Source: UBA993 sp964436815 (GTDB lineage Bacteria > Bacillota > Dethiobacteria > DTU022). From it: a DNA stretch of 49,325 bases. The DNA lies in assembly GCA_964436815.1 (NCBI GenBank), contig CAYTER010000012.1, positions 1 through 49,325 on the forward strand, read 5' to 3'. The position numbers were made by a program, and so were the translations under genes. The notes below the pieces were generated by a model that ran no database searches, was not told the origin of the DNA, and worked only from the letters and a program-made list of their open reading frames with translations. This document shows, piece after piece, positions 8,629 through 16,989 of the stretch; positions within the stretch are counted from its first letter, which is position 1; each line of letters opens with the position of its first letter.

Positions 8629-10362
8629 ATGTCGTATGACACCTTAATCATGCAGGCTGTAACTGCAGAGCTGCAGGAGATCCTGCCGGGCGCTATAGTT
8701 CAAAAAGTGACTGAGCCAGCCCGGGGGGAAGTTGTCCTAAGCCTTTATCAAAACGGGCGGCAGCTTAACCTGCTATTATCCATTGATTCAAGATATGCCC
8801 GCGTCCATATAACCGCTTTACCCCGAAAAGACAAAGGACCCAATATTCCGCCTTCTCCCTTCTGCATGCTGCTGCGGAAATACCTGATCGGCAGCCGGAT
8901 AGCAAGCTTTAGCAATCCACCCCTGGAGCGAGTAATGGAACTCGCCTTTGCAGCCCCGGATGGATTGCCTCCGGTGAAGATTATCGCTGAAATAATGAGC
9001 CGTCGCAGTAATATAATCCTGATCGGCGAAGATCAGGCCATCCTGGGCGCTTTAAGGCTTGTCAGCTGGGATAAAAACCCGGTCAGGGCAATCTTTCCCG
9101 GTGAAAAATACCGTCCGGTTCCAACCCAGAGCAAGCTGAACCCGCTGTTAATGAGTGAAGAAGAATTTTTAGTTTACTACCAGGAAAACAGGGAAAAAAC
9201 GGTTAAACCGGAAAATGCGCTGATCGCAACCGTTGACGGAATCAGTCCGTTAATCGCCCGTGAACTGCTTTACCGCAGCAGTCAGGGAGCTCTAAATGAT
9301 TCAGAAAAATATACAATCCTCTACCGCGAAGTGCAAAAGCTTTTTGCTGATGCTGAAAGAAAAAACCTTAAACCTGTACTGCTGCCTGACCGTAATATTT
9401 ATGCCGCCACTTCTCTACTTCATCTGTCAAAAGAGAAGCAGGTTGAATATGATAGCGTGAATCAATTATTAGACCTTTATTATTCCGGGCTGATCCGCTC
9501 GGAAACGGAAAAAGCTTTAAGAGAATTATTGCAAAATGCGGTTTTAAGACGCCTTAATGCGCTCAGGCGAAAAGAGCTGGCGCTGAAAAATGATTTAAAA
9601 ACTGCCGGTCTGGCATCTCAGCACCGGCTTTATGGCGAACTGCTGCTGGCCTATGGCGATCAGGTTTTAAAAGGCGCAGAGTCTGCGCTGCTGCCGGATC
9701 TCTACAACCCGGACCAAAAGATCCTGGTGCCGCTGAACCCCTCACGGACTGCCGCTGCCAACGCACAACACTATTTTAACCGTTACCGAAAAGCGAAAAA
9801 GGGACGGGAAGAGATCCGGCGTCAATTGAAAATAACCGGCCTGGAAGCCGAGTATTGCCGCGCCCTGTTATACTCCATTGAAAATAATGAGGGCGGTTCG
9901 CTGGCAGAAATTCGTCAGGAACTGGTTGATGCGAACTATCTGCGCGACAGGCAAAAGGGTAAAAAACGAGAGCTGACTGCCCCACAACCTCTTGTCTATA
10001 AAACCAGTTCGGGAAAATCAATACTGGTAGGCCGCAATAACCGTCAAAACGATCATGTAACGTTCAAGGCTGCAGTGCGCAAAGATATTTGGCTGCATAT
10101 CCGACAACTTCCGGGAAGCCATGTTGTGCTGAAGGAAACCGGGTGGCCGCCGCTTAAAGAAGACCTTGAAGAGGCGGCTTTCCTGGCTGCCTATTACAGC
10201 AAAGGCCGTGATAATAACGCTGCCGATATTGATTATACTGAAGTACGCCATGTTCGCCGCCGTCCGGGAGGTAAACCAGGCCTGGTTTTTTACGAAAATT
10301 ACGAGACTATTACCGTCAATCCCCTTAACCCGGAGCTCAGAAAGCGCTTTAACCTCAATTAA
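8629..10362 (+). CDS. rqcH: RqcH, ribosome-associated quality control factor (Rqc2/NEMF family, NFACT protein)
   Basis: RqcH binds the 50S-peptidyl-tRNA complex left after stalled translation and recruits tRNA-Ala to add C-terminal alanine tails that mark the chain for degradation. The 577-residue protein has an NFACT-N domain (about 1-250, with PPSPFCMLLRKYLIG and AEIMSRRSNIIL), a coiled-coil middle (about 270-430), and NFACT-R (DUF814) with DIWLHIRQLPGSHVVLK. The position equivalent to the functionally important DR pair of B. subtilis RqcH appears to be E100-R101, a conservative change. I start at ATG 8629 (MSYDTLIMQA), not 8608, based on the promoter and ribosome binding site. Older annotations call this family fibronectin-binding protein. 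It is the only plus-strand gene in the window and converges on rluD. Confidence 0.93.
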   Translation: MSYDTLIMQAVTAELQEILPGAIVQKVTEPARGEVVLSLYQNGRQLNLLLSIDSRYARVHITALPRKDKGPNIPPSPFCMLLRKYLIGSRIASFSNPPLERVMELAFAAPDGLPPVKIIAEIMSRRSNIILIGEDQAILGALRLVSWDKNPVRAIFPGEKYRPVPTQSKLNPLLMSEEEFLVYYQENREKTVKPENALIATVDGISPLIARELLYRSSQGALNDSEKYTILYREVQKLFADAERKNLKPVLLPDRNIYAATSLLHLSKEKQVEYDSVNQLLDLYYSGLIRSETEKALRELLQNAVLRRLNALRRKELALKNDLKTAGLASQHRLYGELLLAYGDQVLKGAESALLPDLYNPDQKILVPLNPSRTAAANAQHYFNRYRKAKKGREEIRRQLKITGLEAEYCRALLYSIENNEGGSLAEIRQELVDANYLRDRQKGKKRELTAPQPLVYKTSSGKSILVGRNNRQNDHVTFKAAVRKDIWLHIRQLPGSHVVLKETGWPPLKEDLEEAAFLAAYYSKGRDNNAADIDYTEVRHVRRRPGGKPGLVFYENYETITVNPLNPELRKRFNLN

Positions 10363-10414
10363 CCCCTCACCCTTAAAATAAAATTGGCTGCATTATAAAA
10401 TCTGCTCAGCTCAG

Positions 10415-10756
10415 CTGTTACCGGAATCGATGCTCACGATCGTTCTCTCCGGAAATTTATATCATTAAGTCTAATTACACCAAGCAGTAGTCTTCTAACC
10501 TCTTCTAACCGCACCCTCTCGTAGAACTGCTACCGGAAACAAAAGCGAACATAGAGTGAGCGCTTTAGAATAGCCAGCGAGCCAAAGCACAAAGCAGGAC
10601 CCAGCCCTCAAAATAATCAATTACCAATTCAGGTTTTTTGAGGGCTGGGCCGACTTCGAAGACTTTGTGTCGCCTAAGGAGGTTTCCTGCGGCATGCATT
10701 GGCGAGCTGTTTGCTATTCTTGAGTGAATGATCGTGAGCGTTGATTCCGGTTGCAG
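10415..10756 (+). repeat. Long imperfect inverted-repeat element; possible structured RNA or MITE-like repeat
   Basis: This stretch between convergent rqcH and rluD holds no credible ORF. Outer arms 10415-10445 and 10726-10756 are inverted repeats with 26 of 31 complementary positions. Four of the five mismatches become G-U pairs if the plus strand is the RNA. Nested inside are AGAATAG (10567-10573) with CTATTCT (10714-10720), CACAAAG (10588-10594) with CTTTGTG (10663-10669), and a perfect 14-bp stem 10600-10613 with 10636-10649 around a 22-base loop. The left side carries an extra 121-base block (10446-10566) with its own AGCAGT/ACTGCT hairpin (10483-10488, 10526-10531). The inner stem's T-run faces the loop, so it is not a standard terminator. 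Related modules occur at 1-126. I do not recognise an Rfam family. Confidence 0.6.
10491..10510. repeat. Short perfect tandem repeat, 2 x 10 bases
   Basis: The 10-mer TCTTCTAACC is repeated twice head to tail inside the extra left-hand block of the intergenic element. It lies between the AGCAGT and ACTGCT arms of a local hairpin. Confidence 0.9.
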
Positions 10757-10866
10757 TTTAACTACTCAAATCCTAAACCAATATTTAAAAACTTCGTAAA
10801 GAATATTTAAGCTCCTATATCCAGTGACAATAGAGCTAAAGCAAGGTTAAATTCATGGATAGTAGA

Positions 10867-11805
10867 TTAAATTATAGCTAAATATTGGAGCAGGGACTGA
10901 AATTCAGGTGGTGGGGAGGCTGAAAAGGTAAGCGGCTCTTTGCTCTCAGGGTGGACGAAAGAAAGCCGGTAGGCATGCAGCGCATGGGCAAAAATCATCT
11001 CCGCCGGGATTCCGGCGCAAGTCCCCGGCCCGTAAACATGATCGCCGACAACCGGATAACCAACTGAAGCTAAATGAACCCTGATCTGATGAGTGCGCCC
11101 GGTTTCAAGATTTAATCTTAACAAGCTTGAGTGCTCAAAACTCTTTATTAACCGGAATAGGGTTATCGCTTCGCGGCCTCCGGCCAGGACAGCCATTTTT
11201 TTACGGTTGCGCTGATGACGGCCAATTGGGGCTTCAATTCTTCCGGCAGCCGGTTTCACCTTTCCACAAACCAGTGCCAGGTACTCACGGTGCAACTTAC
11301 GATTCTTCAGCTGAGCTGAAAGGGAGTTGTGGGTTTTATCATTTTTTGCAACAATCAGCAGCCCGGAGGTATCTTTATCAAGGCGGTGAACGATACCGGG
11401 CCGCATAACGCCGCCGATACCTGACAGATCCCGGCAGTGGTGAAGCAGGGCATTAACCAGGGTGCCACCGCTATGACCCGGTGCCGGGTGGACAACCATC
11501 GCGCGCGGTTTATTAATCACCAGGAGATCAAGATCTTCATAAACAATATCTAACGGTATTTCTTCCGGGCTGCTTAAAGGCTCCGCCAATTCAGGCATCA
11601 GGTATGCAATCTGATCACCACTGCCAACCCGGTAGTTTTTATCAGAGCAGACCTCCTGATTCACCTGGACGCAGCCCTCTTCAATAATCTTTTGCACCCT
11701 GCTACGCGTCAGCGCAGACACCCGCTTAGCGAGAAAAAGATCAAGACGCTGACCGGCATCGTCAGCGGTCACAGCAATCAGCTTGAGCGGCTGTGGGGCA
11801 GTCAT
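10867..11805 (-). CDS. rluD: RluA/RluD-family 23S rRNA pseudouridine synthase (YlyB type)
   Basis: This enzyme isomerises specific uridines to pseudouridine in large-subunit rRNA. The 312 residues hold an N-terminal S4 RNA-binding domain (about 15-75) and a RluA catalytic domain with GIVHRLDKDTSGLL, in which D143 of HRLD is the catalytic Asp. The 3' segment has the TGRTHQIRVHLASVGYPVVGD-type signature. ATG start, overlapping the lgt stop by four bases (ATGA), with no strong ribosome binding site of its own, so translation is probably coupled to lgt. It corresponds to B. subtilis YlyB, which also follows lspA. The exact rRNA position modified cannot be read from sequence, so the RluD name reflects family rather than proven site specificity. 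Confidence 0.9.
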   Translation of the reverse strand: MTAPQPLKLIAVTADDAGQRLDLFLAKRVSALTRSRVQKIIEEGCVQVNQEVCSDKNYRVGSGDQIAYLMPELAEPLSSPEEIPLDIVYEDLDLLVINKPRAMVVHPAPGHSGGTLVNALLHHCRDLSGIGGVMRPGIVHRLDKDTSGLLIVAKNDKTHNSLSAQLKNRKLHREYLALVCGKVKPAAGRIEAPIGRHQRNRKKMAVLAGGREAITLFRLIKSFEHSSLLRLNLETGRTHQIRVHLASVGYPVVGDHVYGPGTCAGIPAEMIFAHALHAYRLSFVHPESKEPLTFSASPPPEFQSLLQYLAII

Positions 11806-12581
11806 TTTTTTTCTGCTTTCTTCTTTTTCTCTGGCATTTTAACGGAAGGCAGGAGGTAAGTTATCATGGCCATCGCCGCCAGGGAGAGGGTAAATAAAGC
11901 CAGGCTGAAGATCTGGGCGGAAGTAAGGCCTATCGCCGCATCATAACCATAGCGGAAAAACTCGGTGGTAAACCTCAGGGCGCCATAAAGAACAAAGAGC
12001 GACAACAGGATAAAACCGACAAAAGGTCTTTTCGGCTTCAACAGTTTGAGAATAATAAAGATCAGCAACCCGCCTAAGGCAGCATAGAGTTGAACAGGAT
12101 GGCGCAATACAGGATCAGCCATATTAATCGGTAAAGCCCAGGGCACATCTGACTCTCTGCCAAAACAGCAACCATTCAAAAAACAGCCCACCCGGCCGAA
12201 TGCATAACCCAAAGCCAGGTAGGGTGCCAGGAGGTCAGCCATTCTCATGAAATTTATTTTACGCCTGGAGCTCCAGACCAAAATAGCAATAACTCCCCCA
12301 AACATCGCCCCGTAAAAAGTGAGACCCTCGAACTCAGTCAGTATTTTTATAAAAGGTTGGGTGCTGTAATAGCTCCAATGCAGGAAAATATATAGAATCC
12401 TGGATCCGATTAACCCGAAAAAAGCAGCAACAATAATGGCCTCCAGGATATGGTCAGGGTTAATCCCCTCGCGCGGTGCTTCGCGGTAAAGAGCAAGGGC
12501 AGCTACCAGAATGGCAAGAGCCATCATTAAACCATAAGAATGAATGGTCAGGCTTCCGATTTTGATCAGTTCAGGGTACAT
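11802..12581 (-). CDS. lgt: Prolipoprotein diacylglyceryl transferase
   Basis: Lgt transfers diacylglycerol from phosphatidylglycerol to the lipobox cysteine of prolipoproteins, the first lipoprotein maturation step. It is an integral membrane enzyme. The 259-residue protein has about seven hydrophobic segments, the HSYG motif (14-17), FYGAMFGG (89-96) and the Lgt signature GRVGCFLNGCCFG (129-141) containing the essential Arg (R130). The highly basic C-terminal tail (MPEKKKKAEKK) is cytoplasmic and probably of no catalytic consequence. ATG start with GGAG eight bases upstream. It overlaps the lspA stop by one base (TGATG). Pairing with lspA puts two consecutive steps of lipoprotein processing in one operon. 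Confidence 0.96.
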   Translation of the reverse strand: MYPELIKIGSLTIHSYGLMMALAILVAALALYREAPREGINPDHILEAIIVAAFFGLIGSRILYIFLHWSYYSTQPFIKILTEFEGLTFYGAMFGGVIAILVWSSRRKINFMRMADLLAPYLALGYAFGRVGCFLNGCCFGRESDVPWALPINMADPVLRHPVQLYAALGGLLIFIILKLLKPKRPFVGFILLSLFVLYGALRFTTEFFRYGYDAAIGLTSAQIFSLALFTLSLAAMAMITYLLPSVKMPEKKKKAEKK

Positions 12582-13042
12582 CAGTTCAACTCCTTTGTAC
12601 TGTGCAGGGCTTCATCCCGCCAGAAAGCAATCAGAAATAAGCCAATGCCGATCACGATCGCTGAATCAGCCAGATTGAAAACAGGCGGCCAGATTTTAAA
12701 ATCGATAAAATCAATCACGTAACCGCTTCGCAGCCGGTCAATCAAATTTCCTAAAGCCCCGCCCAGCAGCATCGCCAGGGCAAAACGCAACATCCTGTGA
12801 CCTGAATTTAAGCTGCGGTAATAGTAGATAATAAAAATGACAACGAACACCGTAATGATCACGAAAAATATTGTCTGGTAAGGCAGCATGCCGAAAGCAG
12901 CGCCAGGATTGCGGACAAAGGTGATATGTAAAAAGCTTTCGATCAGGGCGATGGAATCACCGGCCTGCATCAGCGATGAAACAAGATATTTACTGATTTG
13001 GTCAATTACAACGATCAGGCCGGCAATGATAAACAGGCGCAA
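12581..13042 (-). CDS. lspA: Lipoprotein signal peptidase (signal peptidase II)
   Basis: LspA is a membrane aspartyl protease that cleaves the signal peptide of diacylated prolipoproteins. From TTG 13042 the protein has 153 residues and four transmembrane helices. It carries the RNPGAAFGML motif (45-53) and the catalytic aspartates D102 (in GNLIDRL) and D126 (in FNLADSAI). I chose TTG 13042 because AGGAGG stands six bases upstream. The longer reading from TTG 13063 would translate through that ribosome binding site. Length then matches B. subtilis LspA (154). Likely transcribed from the extended -10 at about 13107, after the ileS terminator, and translationally coupled to lgt. Confidence 0.95.
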   Translation of the reverse strand: MRLFIIAGLIVVIDQISKYLVSSLMQAGDSIALIESFLHITFVRNPGAAFGMLPYQTIFFVIITVFVVIFIIYYYRSLNSGHRMLRFALAMLLGGALGNLIDRLRSGYVIDFIDFKIWPPVFNLADSAIVIGIGLFLIAFWRDEALHSTKELN

Positions 13043-13106
13043 TTTATTCCTCCTGATTCTCAAAAAGATTTTTTAATTACTGCCAACTAGTTACTAATCT
13101 TCAGCT

Positions 13107-13115
13107 ATTCTATCA
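13107..13115 (-). promoter_or_regulatory. Candidate extended -10 promoter for lspA-lgt-rluD
   Basis: On the minus strand, TGATAGAAT (TG one base before TAGAAT) lies about 70 bases upstream of the lspA start and just downstream of the ileS terminator. No convincing -35 is visible at 16-18 bases, which an extended -10 may tolerate. Weak call based on motif and position only. Confidence 0.3.
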
Positions 13116-13162
13116 CATCATGGTTTATTCCGTTCTTCCTCAATAAGTTAGCCATTTAAATC

Positions 13163-13193
13163 TAAAAGGGGAAGCCCCGGAGAGCTTCCCCTC
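13163..13193 (-). terminator. Rho-independent terminator of ileS
   Basis: Starting a few bases after the ileS stop, GGGGAAGC (RNA-sense equivalent of 13184-13191) pairs with GCTTCCCC (13168-13175) around a short loop, followed by TTTTAGA on the minus strand. It separates ileS from lspA. Confidence 0.85.
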
Positions 13194-13198
13194 ATTAT

Positions 13199-15961
13199 TT
13201 AGAGTGCAGCGACCACCCTGCTGCAGCGCGGACATAGTTCTTCCTGTGCAGCGGTGTAAATCCAACAACGCGGGCACTTATGGCCCTTTGATTTCTCCAC
13301 GAGTATGCTGACCGGCACACGCTGGCCTTGCAAGGCTTCAGCCGGTGCCTTTGAGCGATCTTTTTGCAGGTTGGCTGCTGACACGATCAAGATCACCGCC
13401 AGCTGTGCTTCAAAACCTTTTAGTTTTTCATAGAGCTGCTGATCAGCCCAAACGGTGACATCAGCCTCTAACGAGCCGCCAATAGTTTTATCTTTACGGG
13501 CCTGTTCAAGTGCCCAGGTCACCTCTTCTCTAACGTCGAGCATAAACTGCCAGCGGTCACCCAGTGATTTGTCTTTCCAGGCCGGATCAGGTTCAGGCCA
13601 TTTTGCCAGCTGGACGCTCCGGCCGTGTTTTCCAGGCAGATGCTGCCAGATCTCATCCGCAGTAAAAGTCAGGATCGGCGCCATCAGAACCACTAAGTAT
13701 TCCGAAATTATCATCAGGGCGCTTTGGGCTGAACGACGCGCCTGATCATCCGGAGTGGAGCAGTATAAGCGGTCTTTGATAATATCAAGGTAGAAATTGC
13801 TCAAATCGACGACACAGAAGTTATGCAGGGCATGGAAAAACTGATGATATTCGTATTTTTCATAAGCTGAGGTAATCTTCTCCAGCAGCTCTGATAGCCG
13901 GAAAAGTGCCCAGCGATCCAGTTCCTCCATTGATCCGCATTCTACTGCATCCCGTTCAGGGTTAAAATCGTAGCAATTTCCAAGCAGAAAACGGATTGTA
14001 TTGCGGATTTTCCGATAAACCTCGATCAACTGCTTGAGAATATCATTGGACAGGTGAATATCGCTGGTAAAATCGGCCGAGGAGACCCAGAGACGCAAAA
14101 TATCTGCTCCATACTGTTTAATGATCTGTTCCGGAGCGATAACATTACCAAGCGATTTGGACATTTTTTTACCTTCACCGTCAACAACCCAGCCGTGGCT
14201 GAGGACCGCCCGATAAGGTGGCTCTCCCCTGGTAGCTACTGCGGTTAACAGCGAGGAGTGAAACCAGCCTCGGTATTGATCGCTCCCCTCAAGATAAAGA
14301 TCGGCCGGCCAGCTCAGTTCGTCGCGGGTTTCCAGGACAGCATCGTGGCTCGACCCTGAATCAAACCAGACGTCCATCGTATCTTTCTCCTTACGGAAAT
14401 TACTGTCGCCACAATGCGGACACTGGTAGCCTTCCGGAAGAATTTCCTTCGCTTCCCGGGCGAACCAGGCGTCCGATCCCTCGACTGTGAAAAGGTTGCT
14501 GACCGCTTCGATCGTTTCTTTGTTAATTATCACTTCATTACAGGATTCACAATAGAAAATTGGAATCGGCACTCCCCAGACCCTTTGGCGGGAAATGCAC
14601 CAGTCCTGGCGCTCAGCAATCATATTGTAGATTCTTTCCTCACCCCAGGAAGGAGTCCAGTTCACTTTTTTGATGGCATTGAGCGCCTCTTGCCGAAAAC
14701 CGTCAATTGAAGCGAACCATTGCTCTGTAGCGCGGTAAAGAACCGGCTGTTTGCAGCGCCAGCAGTTTGGATACTGATGCTCAATCGGCATGGAACGGAT
14801 TAAGGCTCCTTCATCCTTTAAATCTTCAATTACCTGTTTTCCGCCCCGATCATAGCGCATTCCGGAATATTTACCGGCTTCCTCTGTAAAAACTCCCTGG
14901 TCATCAAGCGGGCTGAGCACCGGCAGGTTATTAGCCTGACCGATGGCAAAATCTTCATGGCCATGTCCGGGAGCAATATGCACACAACCGGTGCCCTGCT
15001 CCAGGGTCACGTGATCGCCAATCAGCATGATCGACTCCCGCTCAAAGAGTGGATGACGGCAGCGAATGCCCACCAGATCACTGCCCTTAAACCTTTTTAC
15101 TATCGTCCAGGGTTTCTCTGCACCGGCAATTTCCGCCACATCTTCCAACAGGCTTTCAGCAAGCAGGTACTGCTCATCTCCTGCATCGGCAAGAACATAG
15201 TCAAAATCGGCATGGACAGCAATAGCCAGGTTGGCCGGGATGGTCCAGGCAGTGGTAGTCCAGATCAGACAGTATTTGTTTTCAGTTCCCCCAAACAATC
15301 CTTTATCGTCAAGAATGGCAAATTTGACATAAATGGAATCCGAAGTTTTCATCCCGTACTCAATTTCAGCCTCAGCTAATGCTGTTTCGCATTCGGCGCA
15401 CCAGTAAACAGGGCGCATTCCTTTATAAATATAGCCCCGCTCGGCCATGGTCCCGAATATTTTGATCTGGCGGCCTTCATAGGCAGGGATTAAGGTTAAG
15501 TACGGGTTGTCCCAGTCGCCCCGCACGCCAAGCCGCTTAAACTGTTCCCGCTGGATATCAACATAGCTCAATGCATAATCACGGCACATTCTACGGAATT
15601 CCAACGCCGATATCTCTTTGCGGTTTACCTTTTTAGTCTTGATAATCTGGTGTTCAATCGGCAAGCCGTGCGTATCCCAGCCCGGCACATAAGGACAGTT
15701 AAAGCCCCGCATAGTTTTATATTTATTAATAATATCCTTGAGCACCTTGTTAAGGGCTGTCCCCATGTGGATATCACCATTGGCGTAAGGCGGTCCGTCA
15801 TGCAGGATATAAGTTGGCGCCCCGGAGTATTTTTCATTCACCAGTTTGTTTATATCGATATCAGCCCAGAACTTCAGCAGATCAGGTTCACGTACCGGCA
15901 AATTGGCACGCATTGGAAATTCAGTTTGAGGCAGGTTAAGGGTTTCGCGATAGTCCATCAT
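13199..15961 (-). CDS. ileS: Isoleucyl-tRNA synthetase
   Basis: Class Ia synthetase charging tRNA-Ile, with a CP1 domain that edits valine. The 920-residue protein has the HIGH-equivalent HMGT (65-68, after PPYANGD), CP1 editing domain (roughly 190-400), the KMSKS loop in GKKMSKSLGN (about residue 600), and an anticodon-binding domain. It ends in a C-terminal zinc knuckle with C896, C899, C910 and C913, typical of the bacterial IleS1 type. The start is the first of two adjacent ATGs; GGGAGG lies five bases before the first and eight before the second, so the true start could be 15958. Expression is controlled by an upstream Ile T-box. Position after divIVA matches the common Firmicutes divIVA-ileS-lspA order. 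Confidence 0.97.
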   Translation of the reverse strand: MMDYRETLNLPQTEFPMRANLPVREPDLLKFWADIDINKLVNEKYSGAPTYILHDGPPYANGDIHMGTALNKVLKDIINKYKTMRGFNCPYVPGWDTHGLPIEHQIIKTKKVNRKEISALEFRRMCRDYALSYVDIQREQFKRLGVRGDWDNPYLTLIPAYEGRQIKIFGTMAERGYIYKGMRPVYWCAECETALAEAEIEYGMKTSDSIYVKFAILDDKGLFGGTENKYCLIWTTTAWTIPANLAIAVHADFDYVLADAGDEQYLLAESLLEDVAEIAGAEKPWTIVKRFKGSDLVGIRCRHPLFERESIMLIGDHVTLEQGTGCVHIAPGHGHEDFAIGQANNLPVLSPLDDQGVFTEEAGKYSGMRYDRGGKQVIEDLKDEGALIRSMPIEHQYPNCWRCKQPVLYRATEQWFASIDGFRQEALNAIKKVNWTPSWGEERIYNMIAERQDWCISRQRVWGVPIPIFYCESCNEVIINKETIEAVSNLFTVEGSDAWFAREAKEILPEGYQCPHCGDSNFRKEKDTMDVWFDSGSSHDAVLETRDELSWPADLYLEGSDQYRGWFHSSLLTAVATRGEPPYRAVLSHGWVVDGEGKKMSKSLGNVIAPEQIIKQYGADILRLWVSSADFTSDIHLSNDILKQLIEVYRKIRNTIRFLLGNCYDFNPERDAVECGSMEELDRWALFRLSELLEKITSAYEKYEYHQFFHALHNFCVVDLSNFYLDIIKDRLYCSTPDDQARRSAQSALMIISEYLVVLMAPILTFTADEIWQHLPGKHGRSVQLAKWPEPDPAWKDKSLGDRWQFMLDVREEVTWALEQARKDKTIGGSLEADVTVWADQQLYEKLKGFEAQLAVILIVSAANLQKDRSKAPAEALQGQRVPVSILVEKSKGHKCPRCWIYTAAQEELCPRCSRVVAAL

Positions 15962-15997
15962 TAAATCCTCCCAGATCTAGTTTGCAGCCCGCCATAA

Positions 15998-16245
15998 CAA
16001 AAACTCGCCCCGATAAGGGGCGAGATTGTATCCCGCGGTACCACCCTAGAGACTAAGCCTCCAGGGCATAATCTCTTACTTAAAACCGATAACGGCGGTG
16101 GCCGCCCGCATCTACTCTTCCCGTTGGAATTTGGTGCGGGTCCTCCCGGGTGATCTTGCACACCATTGCTTAACCGGACTTTCACCTGTCACCGGTTCTC
16201 TTTGTAAGCTTTAAAGGCGTCAATATGTCCCGTTCACAGCACTTG
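15998..16245 (-). promoter_or_regulatory. T-box leader riboswitch (tRNA-Ile sensing) upstream of ileS
   Basis: The minus-strand leader contains the T-box core AGGGTGGTACCGCGGGA (about 16030-16047), which pairs with the tRNA acceptor end. An intrinsic terminator follows (stem CTCGCCCC/GGGGCGAG, 16003-16024, then a T-run down to about 15998). Stem I upstream includes a probable specifier ATC (Ile) at 16154-16152 in the context AAGATCACC. Uncharged tRNA-Ile would stabilise the antiterminator and allow ileS transcription. Leader start is set by the promoter at 16252-16280. The T-box core and terminator are certain; the specifier placement is inference from codon and position. Confidence 0.93.
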
Positions 16246-16251
16246 CCGTAA

Positions 16252-16280
16252 ATTTTAGCACGACCGGGCGATAATTGCAA
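16252..16280 (-). promoter_or_regulatory. Candidate sigma-A-type promoter of the ileS T-box transcript
   Basis: Minus-strand TTGCAA (16275-16280) and TAAAAT (16252-16257) are spaced by exactly 17 bases. Transcription would begin near 16245, right before T-box stem I. The -35 lies in the loop of a small GGCGATA/TATCGCC inverted repeat following divIVA. Confidence 0.6.
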
Positions 16281-16297
16281 TATCGCCTGCCCTTCAT

Positions 16298-16930
16298 TCA
16301 TTCAGGATCAGATTCAGGCTCACGGTTCGGTGCCAGTTCAAGGCGCGGTCGTGGCAGAGGCGGCTCCAGCGCATCCTTCTCTTTCTTGACTGCTTCATCG
16401 GCTGAAGGCTGCGGTTTTAAATCAGTTTCCGGTTGTTTTTGTACTACAGGCCTGCGTATCTCATGACCTTTCAGCTGCTCCTCCATCCAGTCATCGCTTT
16501 CCAAAGATGCCAGTTGGGTTTCCATGAATGATTTAAACCTCATTTTGAAAATCCTTGCCCTTTTAAGTAACTCTTCGTGCTCGGCAAGGACTTTACCGGA
16601 AAGCAAGCGCGCCTCTTCGATAATTCTTTTCGCTTCCTGTTCTGCATCCTTTTTAATCAGTTCTGCTTCTTTCCTGGCGTTTTGCTTAACCTCTTCGGCC
16701 GTTTCCTGGGCAACTACGATGGCATTATGCATTGTTTCTTCCATTTTATGATAATTCTTGTTCTTTTCCTGCAGCTGCTCAACCTTTTCCTTATAATCCT
16801 TGTTCTCCCTGATCAACTGTTCTAAGTCTTTGGAAACGCGATCAAGGAAATCGTCCACCTCGTCAATTTCATAGCCCCTGAAAGCCCGTTCAAATTCCTT
16901 GTTCTGAATATCCAAAGGTGTTATCGTCAT
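16298..16930 (-). CDS. divIVA: DivIVA-family cell pole / septum protein
   Basis: DivIVA is a coiled-coil scaffold that senses negatively curved membrane at poles and septa and recruits partner proteins. The 210-residue protein opens with the conserved membrane-binding motif ITPLDIQNKEFERAFRGY and EVDDFLDRV, then a long charged coiled coil from about 30 to 150, and a proline- and acid-rich tail (about 165-210) that is probably disordered. ATG start, with GGGGAG eight bases upstream. It is last in the pgeF-hlyD-like-yggS-ylmG-ylmH-divIVA run, with a 59-base gap after ylmH. Family identity is clear. Whether it works with Min proteins or in polar growth cannot be decided from this window, which has no minCD. 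Confidence 0.94.
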   Translation of the reverse strand: MTITPLDIQNKEFERAFRGYEIDEVDDFLDRVSKDLEQLIRENKDYKEKVEQLQEKNKNYHKMEETMHNAIVVAQETAEEVKQNARKEAELIKKDAEQEAKRIIEEARLLSGKVLAEHEELLKRARIFKMRFKSFMETQLASLESDDWMEEQLKGHEIRRPVVQKQPETDLKPQPSADEAVKKEKDALEPPLPRPRLELAPNREPESDPE

Positions 16931-16989
16931 CCCTGCTCTCCCCCTTTACAACTAGTCGGAAAATCAATTAAAAACTAAGCAGTTTTTGA

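Noticed and set aside
10600..10649. Bidirectional terminator between rqcH and rluD
   Set aside because: The stem is strong, but the A- and T-runs face the loop instead of following the stem, so it does not have intrinsic terminator form.
16258..16290. Terminator after divIVA
   Set aside because: The GGCGATA/TATCGCC inverted repeat is not followed by a T-run and overlaps the ileS promoter -35.
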